NCBI GenBank assembly: GCA_964459305.1 | Contig: CAYWNA010000056.1 | Coordinates: 1 to 60,524, forward strand | DNA length: 60,524 bases | Reading direction: 5' to 3' | Origin: CAYWNA01 sp964459305 | GTDB lineage: Bacteria; Planctomycetota; Planctomycetia; Pirellulales; Pirellulaceae | In this document: one piece after another, positions 1 to 8,153 of the stretch | Position numbering within the stretch: position 1 is the stretch's first letter | Layout: every line of letters starts with the position of its first letter | Program-made: the position numbers and the translations under genes | Notes under the pieces: model-generated | The model's input: the letters and a program-made list of their open reading frames with translations, nothing else | What the model was told of the DNA's origin: nothing | The model's database searches: none

Positions 1-1278
1 AATGAATTGGAGGGACGAGCCGGGCTGGATACCGCTGCCAGCCAGGTCGTTCGTGTACGCGCTGCCGTGGCCGAACGGGAGGCCGATCTCTTGCGAGCCG
101 AAGCGGCCGTGCGCAACGCCGAAGAACGTATTCGGGCGTTGGTCAACGACCCGGAATTGGCCGCCATCCAGCAGCCGGAATTCGTGCCCCTGGACACACC
201 CGCGTGCGCCCAGATTCCTCTAGACATGAGTCAGGCACTCGCAGTCGCATACCATCAGCGTCCGGAAATCGACCAGGCGCTCAGGCAGGTCAAGGCTGCA
301 TCAGTGCGTATGGACATGTCCAAAAACGAACTGCTACCACAGCTTGACGTTGTGCTGGAAGCCTACGCCAGCGGACTGCGGGGGGAGAGCCAAATCGAAA
401 AGGCGCTCAACGACCAGTTCAGCGTTGGAGAGCCCAGCTATTCGCTCGGGCTAATGTACGAGCTGCCGTTCCGCAATCGAGCCGCTAAGGCTCGGCACGA
501 ACGTCGCCAATTGGAGCTGCGTCAACTGCAGAGCCAGTTCCGCGCGACCGTGGAAACGTTGATGCTCGAAGTCAGAGTCGCCGTGCGCGAAGTCGACACG
601 ACCTACCGCGAGATACTGGCGAAAGGCCGGGCGATGCAGGCCGCCGAGGAACGACTAGACTACATCCATGAACGGTGGCAACATTTGGCCGGCGTCGAAC
701 GCTCGGCGGACCTCCACCTGGAGGACCTGTTGCTGGCCCAGCAACAACTGGCTGCGGCCGAATTCCAGCACCTGCAAGCTGCGACCACTTACAGCGTGTC
801 GCTGATGAACCTGAAACGCGCCACGGGATCGCTGTTGCAGGACGAACGTATTTCGCACACCGTCGTCCAGATGGATACTCTGCCCGCGGCCATCCTGGCC
901 AAAGAGCAGGTGGCGCCGCAATGGCATGTACCACCTCAGCCTAGCCCACCCCAAAGAACGAACCAGCAGCAAATTGTACGTGGCATGCCTCCCGCCCCCG
1001 CACGCGTGGTCTGGGAGCCTGACCCTCACTCGAAGCCAGCGTCTGATGGAAAGCCCACTGAAAACGAACAGCATGTCAGCCGGCGGAGTCTCGAACAGGC
1101 GCCAACCGAAGCCCAATTTGCACAGCCAAAGCAAGAGCACGCCACGCCGAACCACGACAGAGGCAGCCAGTTCATACCGGCCTCGGCCCCGCGAGCGGCT
1201 GGTACACCTCCCTTCTCGCCAAATCCAACCGGCGTTCCGCCCCACGGTAGCGGCCAGTGGCCGAACTTGGCAAAATAG
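1..1278 (+). CDS. TolC-family outer membrane efflux protein, 5'-truncated by the window edge
   Basis: The reading frame is open from the first base, so the start lies upstream of the window. The visible 425 residues carry the long heptad-rich helices of the outer membrane efflux protein (OEP) fold: an alpha-helical stretch at about residues 5-50, the linker around LDMSQALAVAYHQRPEI, which is typical of the start of the second OEP repeat, then PSYSLGLMYELPFRNRAAKA and another long helical pair to about residue 275. TolC-type proteins form the outer membrane channel of tripartite efflux or type I secretion systems, and the inner membrane partners are probably encoded upstream. The last ~140 residues are a proline, glutamine and serine rich tail that is not part of the usual fold. 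The family is well supported; substrate unknown. Confidence 0.85.
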   Translation, partial: NELEGRAGLDTAASQVVRVRAAVAEREADLLRAEAAVRNAEERIRALVNDPELAAIQQPEFVPLDTPACAQIPLDMSQALAVAYHQRPEIDQALRQVKAASVRMDMSKNELLPQLDVVLEAYASGLRGESQIEKALNDQFSVGEPSYSLGLMYELPFRNRAAKARHERRQLELRQLQSQFRATVETLMLEVRVAVREVDTTYREILAKGRAMQAAEERLDYIHERWQHLAGVERSADLHLEDLLLAQQQLAAAEFQHLQAATTYSVSLMNLKRATGSLLQDERISHTVVQMDTLPAAILAKEQVAPQWHVPPQPSPPQRTNQQQIVRGMPPAPARVVWEPDPHSKPASDGKPTENEQHVSRRSLEQAPTEAQFAQPKQEHATPNHDRGSQFIPASAPRAAGTPPFSPNPTGVPPHGSGQWPNLAK

Positions 1279-1330
1279 CCCTAGGTCCCGGACCAAATGC
1301 CCTCTTCGTTCGTATTTCACGTGGGATAGG

Positions 1331-1404
1331 CATCCTGCCTGTCATGCTGGCACGACATGCTTGGGATTGTAGGCTGTGGACTGCCAGGCATGACAGGCTG
1401 GAAG
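1331..1404. repeat. Diverged palindromic intergenic repeat (GCCTGTCATGC hairpin)
   Basis: The arms at 1331-1347 and 1388-1404 pair as TCCWGCCTGTCATGC with one mismatch in the inner 14 bases. The preceding GTGGGATAGGC (1321-1331) and the arm sequence match the perfect hairpin at 40627-40689, so this looks like a decayed copy of the same dispersed family. It lies between the TolC-like gene and hemL. Confidence 0.6.
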
Positions 1405-1494
1405 CACCACCATGCCGCCCCAGAAACGAACGTTGTTGTGGCTAGACAAAGGTTGACAACCGAGGTGCCCTACCTCCCTGCAACGGAGCCATCT

Positions 1495-2781
1495 ATGTCT
1501 CACGAGAGAAGTCGCGAGATCTTTGCGCAAGCCAAACAGCTAATGCCCGGCGGCGTTAACAGCCCGGCCCGCGCGTTTGGGGCCGTGGGCGGCGAACCCA
1601 TTGTGTTTGCCAGTGCAGAGGGAGCTTATCTGCACGATGTCGACGGAAATCGGTACATCGACTACATCGGCTCATGGGGTCCCATGATACTGGGGCATCG
1701 GCATCCGAAAGTTGTCGAAGCCATCCACGCGGCAGTCGACCGCGGCACGAGCTTCGGGGCGCCGACCCAGGCCGAGAACGAGTTGGCCGAATTGATCGTC
1801 GAGGCTGTGCCATCGATCGACAAGGTGCGCCTGGTCAACTCCGGCACCGAAGCCACGATGAGCGCCATCCGCCTGGCTCGCGGTTTCACTGGGCGGGATG
1901 TGGTCGTCAAGTTTGCGGGCAACTATCACGGCCACGTCGACAGTCTGTTAGTGGCCGCCGGCAGTGCGGCGGCGACGCTGGCCGTACCCGACTCGCCGGG
2001 CGTCACACCGGGTACGAGCCAAGATACCTTGATCCTGGAATACAACGATATCGACGGAGTACACGCCGCGTTCGACGCGCACGGATCTAGGATTGCCGGC
2101 GTGATCCTGGAACCGGTCGTCGGAAACATGGGTTGTGTCCGGCCGACAGCCGCGTTTCTTGCCGCCTTGCGCACCATGACCGAACAACACGACGCTCTGT
2201 TGATCTTCGATGAAGTGATGACCGGCTTCCGAGTGGCATACGGTGGCGCCCAGTCGTTGTTTGGCGTCACGCCCGACATCACGACACTTGGCAAGATCGT
2301 CGGAGGAGGCATGCCGATTGGCGCCTACGGAGGCAAGGCCGAGATCATGGACTGTGTTCTGCCCGCCGGCAAGGTCTATCAGGCCGGCACGCTCAGCGGC
2401 AATCCAGTGGCAACCGCTTCAGGGATTGCCACATTGAAGGTCCTGCGGGACGAATCGCCGTATGACCGCCTGGAAGCGCTCGGCGCGAAACTGGCAGACG
2501 GCCTGGACACCGCCGCCACGGGCGCCGGAATCCCTCACACGCTCCAACGCGTGGGCAGCATGATGACGTTGTTCTTCAACCCCGATCCCGTGACCGATTG
2601 GGACACGGCCAGCCGATGCGACAAGGGATCTTTCGCCAAGTATTTCTGGGGCCTGATCGATCGAGGCATTTACATGCCATGCAGCCAGTACGAAGCGCTG
2701 TTCGTTTCCGCGGCTCACACCGAACAAGACATCAACGCGACCATCGAGGCAGCCGAAGCCACTCTTGCAGAGCGACCATAA
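1495..2781 (+). CDS. hemL: Glutamate-1-semialdehyde 2,1-aminomutase
   Basis: This PLP enzyme converts glutamate-1-semialdehyde to 5-aminolevulinate in the C5 pathway of tetrapyrrole synthesis in the cytoplasm. The protein has 428 residues, the usual family length. It begins with the family's typical N-terminus (REIFAQAKQLMPGGVNSPAR), has NSGTEATMSAIRLARG for cofactor phosphate binding, IFDEVMTGFRV around the PLP-ring aspartate, and TTLGKIVGGGMPIGAYGGK, whose lysine at about residue 267 should form the Schiff base. I chose the ATG at 1495 because it matches family N-termini and has GGAG six bases upstream; the frame is open further upstream to 1357 but that part looks non-coding and includes the hairpin repeat. 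It is convergent with the next gene. Confidence 0.96.
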   Translation: MSHERSREIFAQAKQLMPGGVNSPARAFGAVGGEPIVFASAEGAYLHDVDGNRYIDYIGSWGPMILGHRHPKVVEAIHAAVDRGTSFGAPTQAENELAELIVEAVPSIDKVRLVNSGTEATMSAIRLARGFTGRDVVVKFAGNYHGHVDSLLVAAGSAAATLAVPDSPGVTPGTSQDTLILEYNDIDGVHAAFDAHGSRIAGVILEPVVGNMGCVRPTAAFLAALRTMTEQHDALLIFDEVMTGFRVAYGGAQSLFGVTPDITTLGKIVGGGMPIGAYGGKAEIMDCVLPAGKVYQAGTLSGNPVATASGIATLKVLRDESPYDRLEALGAKLADGLDTAATGAGIPHTLQRVGSMMTLFFNPDPVTDWDTASRCDKGSFAKYFWGLIDRGIYMPCSQYEALFVSAAHTEQDINATIEAAEATLAERP

Positions 2782-2831
2782 TCGAGACGCAAACAGGGGG
2801 CAAAACTGAGGTGTTCAGTTTGTGTCGTGCG

Positions 2832-4193
2832 TCACGAGATTTCCCAACCAGCGCGGTATTCCTTGTTGATGTAGTCGTCGGCCTCCGGGCAATTGGGCGA
2901 GCGCAGTGACTTGGCGTCCCATTCGACCTTCTTGCCCAGCCGCACGGCCAGGTTGCCTACCAACAGCGACTCGGTAAACGGACCGGCGTACCAGAAACCG
3001 CTCTTGGCCATCTCCGGCTTGGCGGCCTTGCAGGCCTCGATCCATTCCTTGTGGTGCCCTGGCGAGCGGTCCAGCTTTCTTTCCGGTTTGCCGACTTCAC
3101 GATGGAACGACTCCGGGAGCAATCGCGGCGCACCGGCATGGCTTGGGCCCATCATCTTGCCCTTGGTACCCACAAACAGAATACCGTTACTGCCCATCCG
3201 CCGGCCCTCTTCCAACTCGGCCGGACGCTCAGGCAGCTTGGCGCCGTCGTACCATATCATCTTCACCGGTGGACGATCGCCTTTGGCCGGGAACTGGAAC
3301 GTGATGATGTTCCAGACTGGCAGCGTCTCGGGGAACACTTTGCTCGTTTCCGCCTCGACCGATGTCGGCGCGTCCAGATCGAGCGCGAAAAACGCCGGAT
3401 CCGCGTTATGCACCGCCATATCGCCCAGTGCCCCGCAACCAAAATCCCACCAGCCCCGCCACTTGAACGGCACATACGCATTGTTGTAGGGGCGCATCGG
3501 GGCGGGCCCCAGCCACAGATTCCAGTCCAGCGTGTCGGGCACCTCGTGGACCTCCTTCGGCCGCTCGATACCCTGAGGCCACCAGGCACGTTCAGGTGTA
3601 CCGGCGCGGTCGCTCCAAACGTGTACCTCCTTGATCGTCCCCAGCACGCCGCTGTTGATGTACTCGTGGTACAGCCGCAGCCCTTCGCCGGCGTGGCCTT
3701 GGTTGCCCATCTGCGTGACCACGCCCATTTCCTTAGCCACCTCCGTCATCCGCCGCGCTTCGTACACGGTATGTGCCATGGGCTTTTCGCAGTACACGTG
3801 CTTACCCATCCGCATGGCGCGGATTGCCGCCGGCGCATGGATGTGGTCCGGCGTGCCGATGACCACTGCATCGATGTTCTTTTCCTCCTTGTCGAGCATC
3901 TCGCGGAAATCGCGGTACACCTTGGCATCCGGAAACTTCTTGAACGTCCCGGCCGCACGGTTCATATCCACGTCGCACAGCGCCACAATATTCTCGCTGC
4001 TAACACTGCGGATATCGCCGCCCCCTCGGCCGCCCACGCCGATACCGGCGATGTTGAGCTTGTCGTTGGCGCTTGCCGATTCCTCGGCACCAAGCACATG
4101 TTTGGGCACGAAAGTGAACGCGAACGCAGCCGCTGCGCCGCCCATGAAATCACGACGAGACACGCCGCGCTCTACCGCTTCCTTATTCCTCAT
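2832..4193 (-). CDS. Gfo/Idh/MocA-family oxidoreductase with Tat signal
   Basis: This is an NAD(P)-dependent oxidoreductase of the Gfo/Idh/MocA group, many of which act on sugars or inositol. The N-terminus has a twin-arginine signal (SRRDFMGG followed by an alanine-rich hydrophobic stretch), so export is expected, as is common for planctomycete members. The Rossmann segment GIGVGGRGGGD comes next, then VVIGTPDHIHAPAAIRAM and the family motif EKPMAHT, followed by the C-terminal alpha/beta domain with W-rich loops and a typical end (LAVRLGKKVEWD). Length is about 454 residues, full size. The ATG at 4193 is preferred over a GTG at 4202 because GGGG lies eight bases before it. The substrate cannot be read from the sequence. 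Confidence 0.9.
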   Translation of the reverse strand: MRNKEAVERGVSRRDFMGGAAAAFAFTFVPKHVLGAEESASANDKLNIAGIGVGGRGGGDIRSVSSENIVALCDVDMNRAAGTFKKFPDAKVYRDFREMLDKEEKNIDAVVIGTPDHIHAPAAIRAMRMGKHVYCEKPMAHTVYEARRMTEVAKEMGVVTQMGNQGHAGEGLRLYHEYINSGVLGTIKEVHVWSDRAGTPERAWWPQGIERPKEVHEVPDTLDWNLWLGPAPMRPYNNAYVPFKWRGWWDFGCGALGDMAVHNADPAFFALDLDAPTSVEAETSKVFPETLPVWNIITFQFPAKGDRPPVKMIWYDGAKLPERPAELEEGRRMGSNGILFVGTKGKMMGPSHAGAPRLLPESFHREVGKPERKLDRSPGHHKEWIEACKAAKPEMAKSGFWYAGPFTESLLVGNLAVRLGKKVEWDAKSLRSPNCPEADDYINKEYRAGWEIS

Positions 4194-4408
4194 GATAAAC
4201 ACCCCATTTCAATTGATCGTCACGATGTTCTCGGCCAAGCGATCGACTGACAAGAATTTTGACCTCCCGCTGCCCTTCACACAACGGTACGTGTCCCGTT
4301 CCTGCGGCTTTTTCTGCAGCACACCGACGTTTCGTGCCCTGAAGAGAAGCCTTTAGCTCGGTGATGCAACTTCAGGTGGCGGCGTCGTAGACACAGAACA
4401 TCCGCGTG

Positions 4409-5572
4409 TCAGACATAATTCGCCAGAATCTCCAGAATTCCCTGGTCAATCGTGCCGAATCGGTCTATGAGGTCGCGCCGGATCATCTCCACATCGGGCA
4501 ACGGGGCATAATCCGACAGATGCCGATACCGACCTATCCGCCTGCCCACGATGAATGCTTCCCGGTCGGGCGGATTCATGTTCAGAAAGCGATCAATCGG
4601 CTTAAGCATCCGTTGCTTATCGCCAGGCAGTCTCCCGGCGACATCTTCCAGTAGATTCATGATGTGATCGCTTTGCACCGTGCTTGTGACGCCGTCCAGG
4701 CGTTCGAGGCAGGCTCTGATTTCGCGGACCTTTTCCTCTTCGGTCAGCGGCACCCACCGTCCCTCCGTCATCATGCGCTCGAGCGGCGTGCCCGGCACGG
4801 GTACCGTGCTCCGGATCCGAATGAAAGTTGGGTTCACCGCAGCGAGCACCGCCGCCGACTCGACAGCATGCTCCCCGGACAGTTCCCGCCCGCCAAGGCC
4901 CGGCATGAAATACTCCGAGAGTTCGATCCCGGCTGCCATCACGTGGCGGCCCGACCGAATCAGCTCCTCTTGTGTGACGCCTTTTTGCACCAGGGAGAGA
5001 ACGGCGTTTGATCCCGATTCCATGCCGATGTGGATCCGGTTGAGGCCGGCGGCTCGCAGCGCTTTCAACTCGTCTGGTGACTTCCGGCGGACCGTCTTGG
5101 CCCGCGCATAGGTGGTGATCCTAGTGATGGTGGGAAAGGCCGCTCGCGCGTAATTCAGTATCTCCACCAATTGCTCCGTGCGAAACACCATCGCGTCGGC
5201 GTCCTGCAAGAAGAGGCTTTCGAGGCCGCGGCAAATCCAGAAGGCCATCTGTCGCGCGCACTCGCCATGCACTTCACCGTCGCGCTCAAGGCTCTTGGCG
5301 GCGTCGACAACCGCAACGCGGTCTGGCCTGGCGCCGCTGGGGGCGTTCACGCGATGGCGGATCCTGTCCGCAATGGCGGCCATCGCGTCTATATCCCTTT
5401 TGATCTCCTCAACCTTACGGACCGAAAACGGTTCGTCCTTATACACCGGGCAGAAGACGCACTTGTTCCAGTGGCAGTTGCGGGTGATCCTGAGGAGGAT
5501 ACTCTCGGCTTCGCTGGGGGGCCGTATGGGGCCGGTTTCAAAGTTGATCATCGCTTCTCGACCGTTCGACAC
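4409..5572 (-). CDS. Radical SAM protein with CX4CX2C cluster motif
   Basis: The N-terminal segment ILLRITRNCHWNKCVFCP holds the three cysteines expected to bind a [4Fe-4S] cluster and S-adenosylmethionine. The spacing is C-x4-C-x2-C, not the classical C-x3-C-x2-C. The following part follows the radical SAM barrel: LQDADAMVF, RITTYARAKTV, LNRIHIGMESGSNAVL with the glycine-rich strand, and FMPGLGG. An Elp3/HemN-like barrel is indicated, but no substrate domain is recognised in the C-terminal ~100 residues. Length is 387 residues from the GTG at 5572; an in-frame ATG at 5551 is equally possible. The gene is divergent from the PadR gene and shares its upstream region. Confidence 0.82.
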   Translation of the reverse strand: MSNGREAMINFETGPIRPPSEAESILLRITRNCHWNKCVFCPVYKDEPFSVRKVEEIKRDIDAMAAIADRIRHRVNAPSGARPDRVAVVDAAKSLERDGEVHGECARQMAFWICRGLESLFLQDADAMVFRTEQLVEILNYARAAFPTITRITTYARAKTVRRKSPDELKALRAAGLNRIHIGMESGSNAVLSLVQKGVTQEELIRSGRHVMAAGIELSEYFMPGLGGRELSGEHAVESAAVLAAVNPTFIRIRSTVPVPGTPLERMMTEGRWVPLTEEEKVREIRACLERLDGVTSTVQSDHIMNLLEDVAGRLPGDKQRMLKPIDRFLNMNPPDREAFIVGRRIGRYRHLSDYAPLPDVEMIRRDLIDRFGTIDQGILEILANYV

Positions 5573-5707
5573 TCAGGTTCACCGAATCACCGTCCACTAC
5601 CACTTCCCCCCAACGCTGTGAAGTATTTTAGTCACAAACGGTGCGGTTGTCCCAGACAACCTAATCCTAGGCAAAGAATTGCATTGCCTTTCAAGCGGCA
5701 TGCCCTG

Positions 5708-5748
5708 TTGACTTCTTTTCGACATCATGCTATGTATAACATAGTATG
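5708..5748 (+). promoter_or_regulatory. Promoter with overlapping palindromic operator upstream of padR-like gene
   Basis: TTGACT (5708-5713) and TATGTA (5731-5736) are 17 bases apart and fit a sigma-70 promoter. Overlapping the -10 is a dyad of ten-base arms, CATGCTATGT and ACATAGTATG, separated by three bases (5726-5748) with a single mismatch. Dyads of this kind rich in ATGT/ACAT are typical PadR operators, so autorepression is inferred. Confidence 0.65.
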
Positions 5749-5771
5749 CAACACCGAATAGGAGTCCGGTG

Positions 5772-6128
5772 ATGAAAATTGAGCGCGAGATGATGCGTGG
5801 GGCGGGGGCAACGGCTGTGCTGCAGCTGCTCTCGCCGAGTGAGAAGTATGGCTACGAGCTGGTCGAGGCGCTAAGTCGCCAGACGGATGGGGTTTTGGCG
5901 ATGGGTCAGTCGACGCTGTATCCCTTGCTCTACAACCTGGAGGCCAAAGGCCTGGTCAAGTCGCGCCTGGACGAATCAGGCCCTCGCCCGCGCAAGTACT
6001 ACCGCCTTACCGACAAAGGTGAACGGAAATTGGCCCGCGACGCCAAGCAATGGCAGGCGCTGTTCAAGGCGATGGCCGATCTTGGGTTGGCTTCGGGATC
6101 TACGACCGCTGCCGCAGGAGGAGCGTGA
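5772..6128 (+). CDS. PadR-family transcriptional regulator
   Basis: This small winged-helix repressor (118 residues) shows the PadR signature: GATAVLQLLSPSEKYGYELVEALS as helices 1-2, LAMGQSTLYPLLYNLEAKGLVKS as the recognition helix and start of the wing, and RKYYRLTDKGERKL as the wing strand. The start is at ATG 5772 (a GTG lies directly before it at 5769), with AGGAG at 5760-5764. The stop codon overlaps the next start by one base (TGATG at 6126-6130), so the two genes are translationally coupled. PadR genes of this layout often sit beside a membrane protein with a HAAS-like N-terminal domain, as here. The dyad upstream suggests autoregulation. The ligand is unknown. Confidence 0.92.
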   Translation: MKIEREMMRGAGATAVLQLLSPSEKYGYELVEALSRQTDGVLAMGQSTLYPLLYNLEAKGLVKSRLDESGPRPRKYYRLTDKGERKLARDAKQWQALFKAMADLGLASGSTTAAAGGA

Positions 6129-7528
6129 TGAATGAGGCTTTGCCTTTTGAATGGCGCCGTCTCCGATACACGCCTTTGTCCGACTTGTTGCGCGGGCGCG
6201 TAAGCGGGCGACTGGACGTGCACCGGCTGATTGACGGGGCCGGATTGCCGGAGCCCATCTGTCACGAGATTCGCCAAGTTGTGAGCAAATGCCGGTTGTG
6301 GGGGATCGAGAAAGTCGATGTGGCGAACGAGCTGATCGCGCATTTTCACGACGGGCTCGACGCGGGGCGGAGCGCGGAGGATTTGATCGGATCGTTTGGC
6401 AACGCCGCACAGGCCGCGCGCCTGATCCGTCGGGCAAAGAAGCGCAACCGTCCTTTCTCTTGGCACATGCTGCAGTGGACCTGTTGGCTGGTGGCCGGAT
6501 TGTCCACCTTCTATGTACTTGCGGCAGTGTACCAGGTGAGCGGATCGCCATCGATCTCCACCGACTATCTCGCGATCGTGAATCGAAAGGCCGCGGCAGT
6601 TTCGCAGGATCATCGCGCATGGCCACTGTACCGCGAAGCCGTTGAGGCCATGTCCATCCGAAATCCTCCCCAGTGGCTTAGGAATGAGAAGTCCCGGCAC
6701 TATGGCCGATGCGTGAAGCCGGGCGACGCCGACTGGCCCGAAGCACATGCCTGGCTAACAACTCACAAGGATGCCGTTGCACTCGTCCGGCAGGCCGCGG
6801 CTCGTCCCGGGCTAGGGTTGATTGCCCGGTTGGCGGACGACGACTTGCCTGAAGATCGGCGAGTGCTTCCAAGCCGCCTCTATGATGAAGACAATTTGTT
6901 AGCCGACTCGCTGGTAAACGTCCGCGTCCAGTCGTGCGGCTTTACGAGCACCTTGGGGGGAGTGTTGGCGGCGGATGCGATACGGGCTGCCGCGGCGGGC
7001 GAGGGCGAGACGGCCCTGGCGGATTTGGCCGCTCTGTTGGGTATGAGCCGCCATGCCGAAGAGGCACCTGGGGGGGCCAACGGCCTTTCGGCACTTTGGC
7101 TACAGACGAGGGCTTGCGTTGTCCTTCATGACATACTGGCCAACTATCCCAATCTCTGGTCCGAGGAACAGTTGCATGAGTTGGCGCACCACGTCGCCGC
7201 CCATCGACTCGATCCAGTACGGTGGCTGGAAGGCGACCGACTAATGTTTCGTGACCTCGTACAGCGAGTCTACACCGACGATGGCCAGGGAGACGGCCAT
7301 ATTACTGTCGATGGTCTGCGTGTGATCCGAATGCTGGCTCCAGGTTGGCTCAAGAGAAAGGGTTTCACATGGTGGCCCGATGAAACCGAGTCCTCATTGG
7401 CCTGGGGCCTGAGCCTACCGGCGGCGAATGCTGCAACTCGCCCAAACCGGCGATGTTGCCAAGCGGGCCGGACTCGGTGGTCGTCAGAGCGATTCCTGCT
7501 CCGCCGGGTGTGCGCGAGTCCACGATAA
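6128..7528 (+). CDS. Membrane protein coupled to PadR regulator, HAAS-like N-terminus
   Basis: No enzyme family is recognised. The first ~110 residues (starting LPFEWRRLRYTPLSDLLRGRVS) are helical and include the segment ELIAHFHDGLDAGRSAEDLIGSFGNAAQAARLIRRAKK, which resembles the permease-prefix/HAAS domains often encoded after PadR regulators. One transmembrane helix follows at about residues 115-137 (WTCWLVAGLSTFYVLAAVY). The remaining ~330 residues would lie outside the cytoplasm and look helical. The last ~30 residues are arginine and cysteine rich and unlike the rest, which suggests that the original C-terminus was lost by a frameshift or deletion near 7420. It begins inside the PadR stop codon, so the pair is an operon. 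Confidence 0.7.
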   Translation: MNEALPFEWRRLRYTPLSDLLRGRVSGRLDVHRLIDGAGLPEPICHEIRQVVSKCRLWGIEKVDVANELIAHFHDGLDAGRSAEDLIGSFGNAAQAARLIRRAKKRNRPFSWHMLQWTCWLVAGLSTFYVLAAVYQVSGSPSISTDYLAIVNRKAAAVSQDHRAWPLYREAVEAMSIRNPPQWLRNEKSRHYGRCVKPGDADWPEAHAWLTTHKDAVALVRQAAARPGLGLIARLADDDLPEDRRVLPSRLYDEDNLLADSLVNVRVQSCGFTSTLGGVLAADAIRAAAAGEGETALADLAALLGMSRHAEEAPGGANGLSALWLQTRACVVLHDILANYPNLWSEEQLHELAHHVAAHRLDPVRWLEGDRLMFRDLVQRVYTDDGQGDGHITVDGLRVIRMLAPGWLKRKGFTWWPDETESSLAWGLSLPAANAATRPNRRCCQAGRTRWSSERFLLRRVCASPR

Positions 7529-7609
7529 TTTGACCTGCACCCAGAAGTCCATCGAGACTTTTGTTCCTGGAAATTCGGCGAAAAACTCAAGGAAATGGTC
7601 GCGCCACTA

Positions 7610-7649
7610 TTGACTTACCTCGCGGATTGTATTAGTGTACTAATACAAT
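7610..7649 (+). promoter_or_regulatory. Promoter region with perfect 24-bp palindrome, probable YtrA-type operator
   Basis: Two perfect 11-base arms, ATTGTATTAGT (7626-7636) and ACTAATACAAT (7639-7649), are separated by two bases. TTGACT at 7610-7615 could be the -35 box with a weak -10 (TAGTGT, 7633-7638) inside the palindrome. The GTATTAG/CTAATAC core resembles known operators of the YtrA subfamily of GntR regulators, and such a regulator gene starts 57 bases downstream, so autoregulation is inferred. Confidence 0.75.
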
Positions 7650-7705
7650 TAGTCGAAGGCGAGGTAAGCAGTAGCAGGTGTTGCGGTACGAACGAGCGGA
7701 CTACG

Positions 7706-8089
7706 ATGCAAATCCGTATTTCCAGCAACGATGGCATTCCGATCTACTTGCAGATTGTCAACCAGATCAAGTACCTGGTTGCATCGGGGCGTCTGACACA
7801 TGGCGAACAACTGCCGCCGGTCCGCAAACTGGCCGAGCAGTTGATCGTGAATCCGAACACGGTGGCTCGGGCATATCGCGAACTAGAGACGGCTGGCGTT
7901 ATCGCAACTCGCCGGGGAGCGGGAGTTTTTGTGTCGGATGCCGGATCGCCGTTGGCCCGGCGTGAACAGAACAAGATACTCAACGAGCGGATTGACATGC
8001 TGCTTGCCGAAGCCCGGCAAATGGACGTTGGCTTGGAAATGCTCACGAAGATGATCCGGCAACGGAGTCGGCAAATGAAGGCAGAATAG
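7706..8089 (+). CDS. GntR-family regulator, YtrA subfamily
   Basis: The 127-residue protein has an N-terminal winged helix-turn-helix of the GntR type: IPIYLQIVNQIKYLVASGRL, then LPPVRKLAEQLIVNPNTVARAYRELETAGVI with the recognition helix, then TRRGAGVFV for the wing. Only ~45 residues follow, which is the short C-terminal tail of the YtrA subfamily instead of the large ligand domain found in FadR or HutC types. YtrA regulators typically repress adjacent ABC transporter genes, and an ABC ATPase gene follows 64 bases downstream. The ATG at 7706 is chosen because it lies directly before the conserved start of the domain; the open frame upstream runs through the operator and cannot be coding. Confidence 0.93.
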   Translation: MQIRISSNDGIPIYLQIVNQIKYLVASGRLTHGEQLPPVRKLAEQLIVNPNTVARAYRELETAGVIATRRGAGVFVSDAGSPLARREQNKILNERIDMLLAEARQMDVGLEMLTKMIRQRSRQMKAE

Positions 8090-8153
8090 CTGCTTAGGGC
8101 CCTCTTCCCGTCCTCTCCCAGAAGGAGAGGCAGGTTGTTTGGGAGCGAGATTA

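Noticed and set aside
1331..1404. Possible riboswitch or leader RNA before hemL
   Set aside because: The hairpin matches the dispersed repeat at 40627-40689, and no conserved riboswitch core was recognised.
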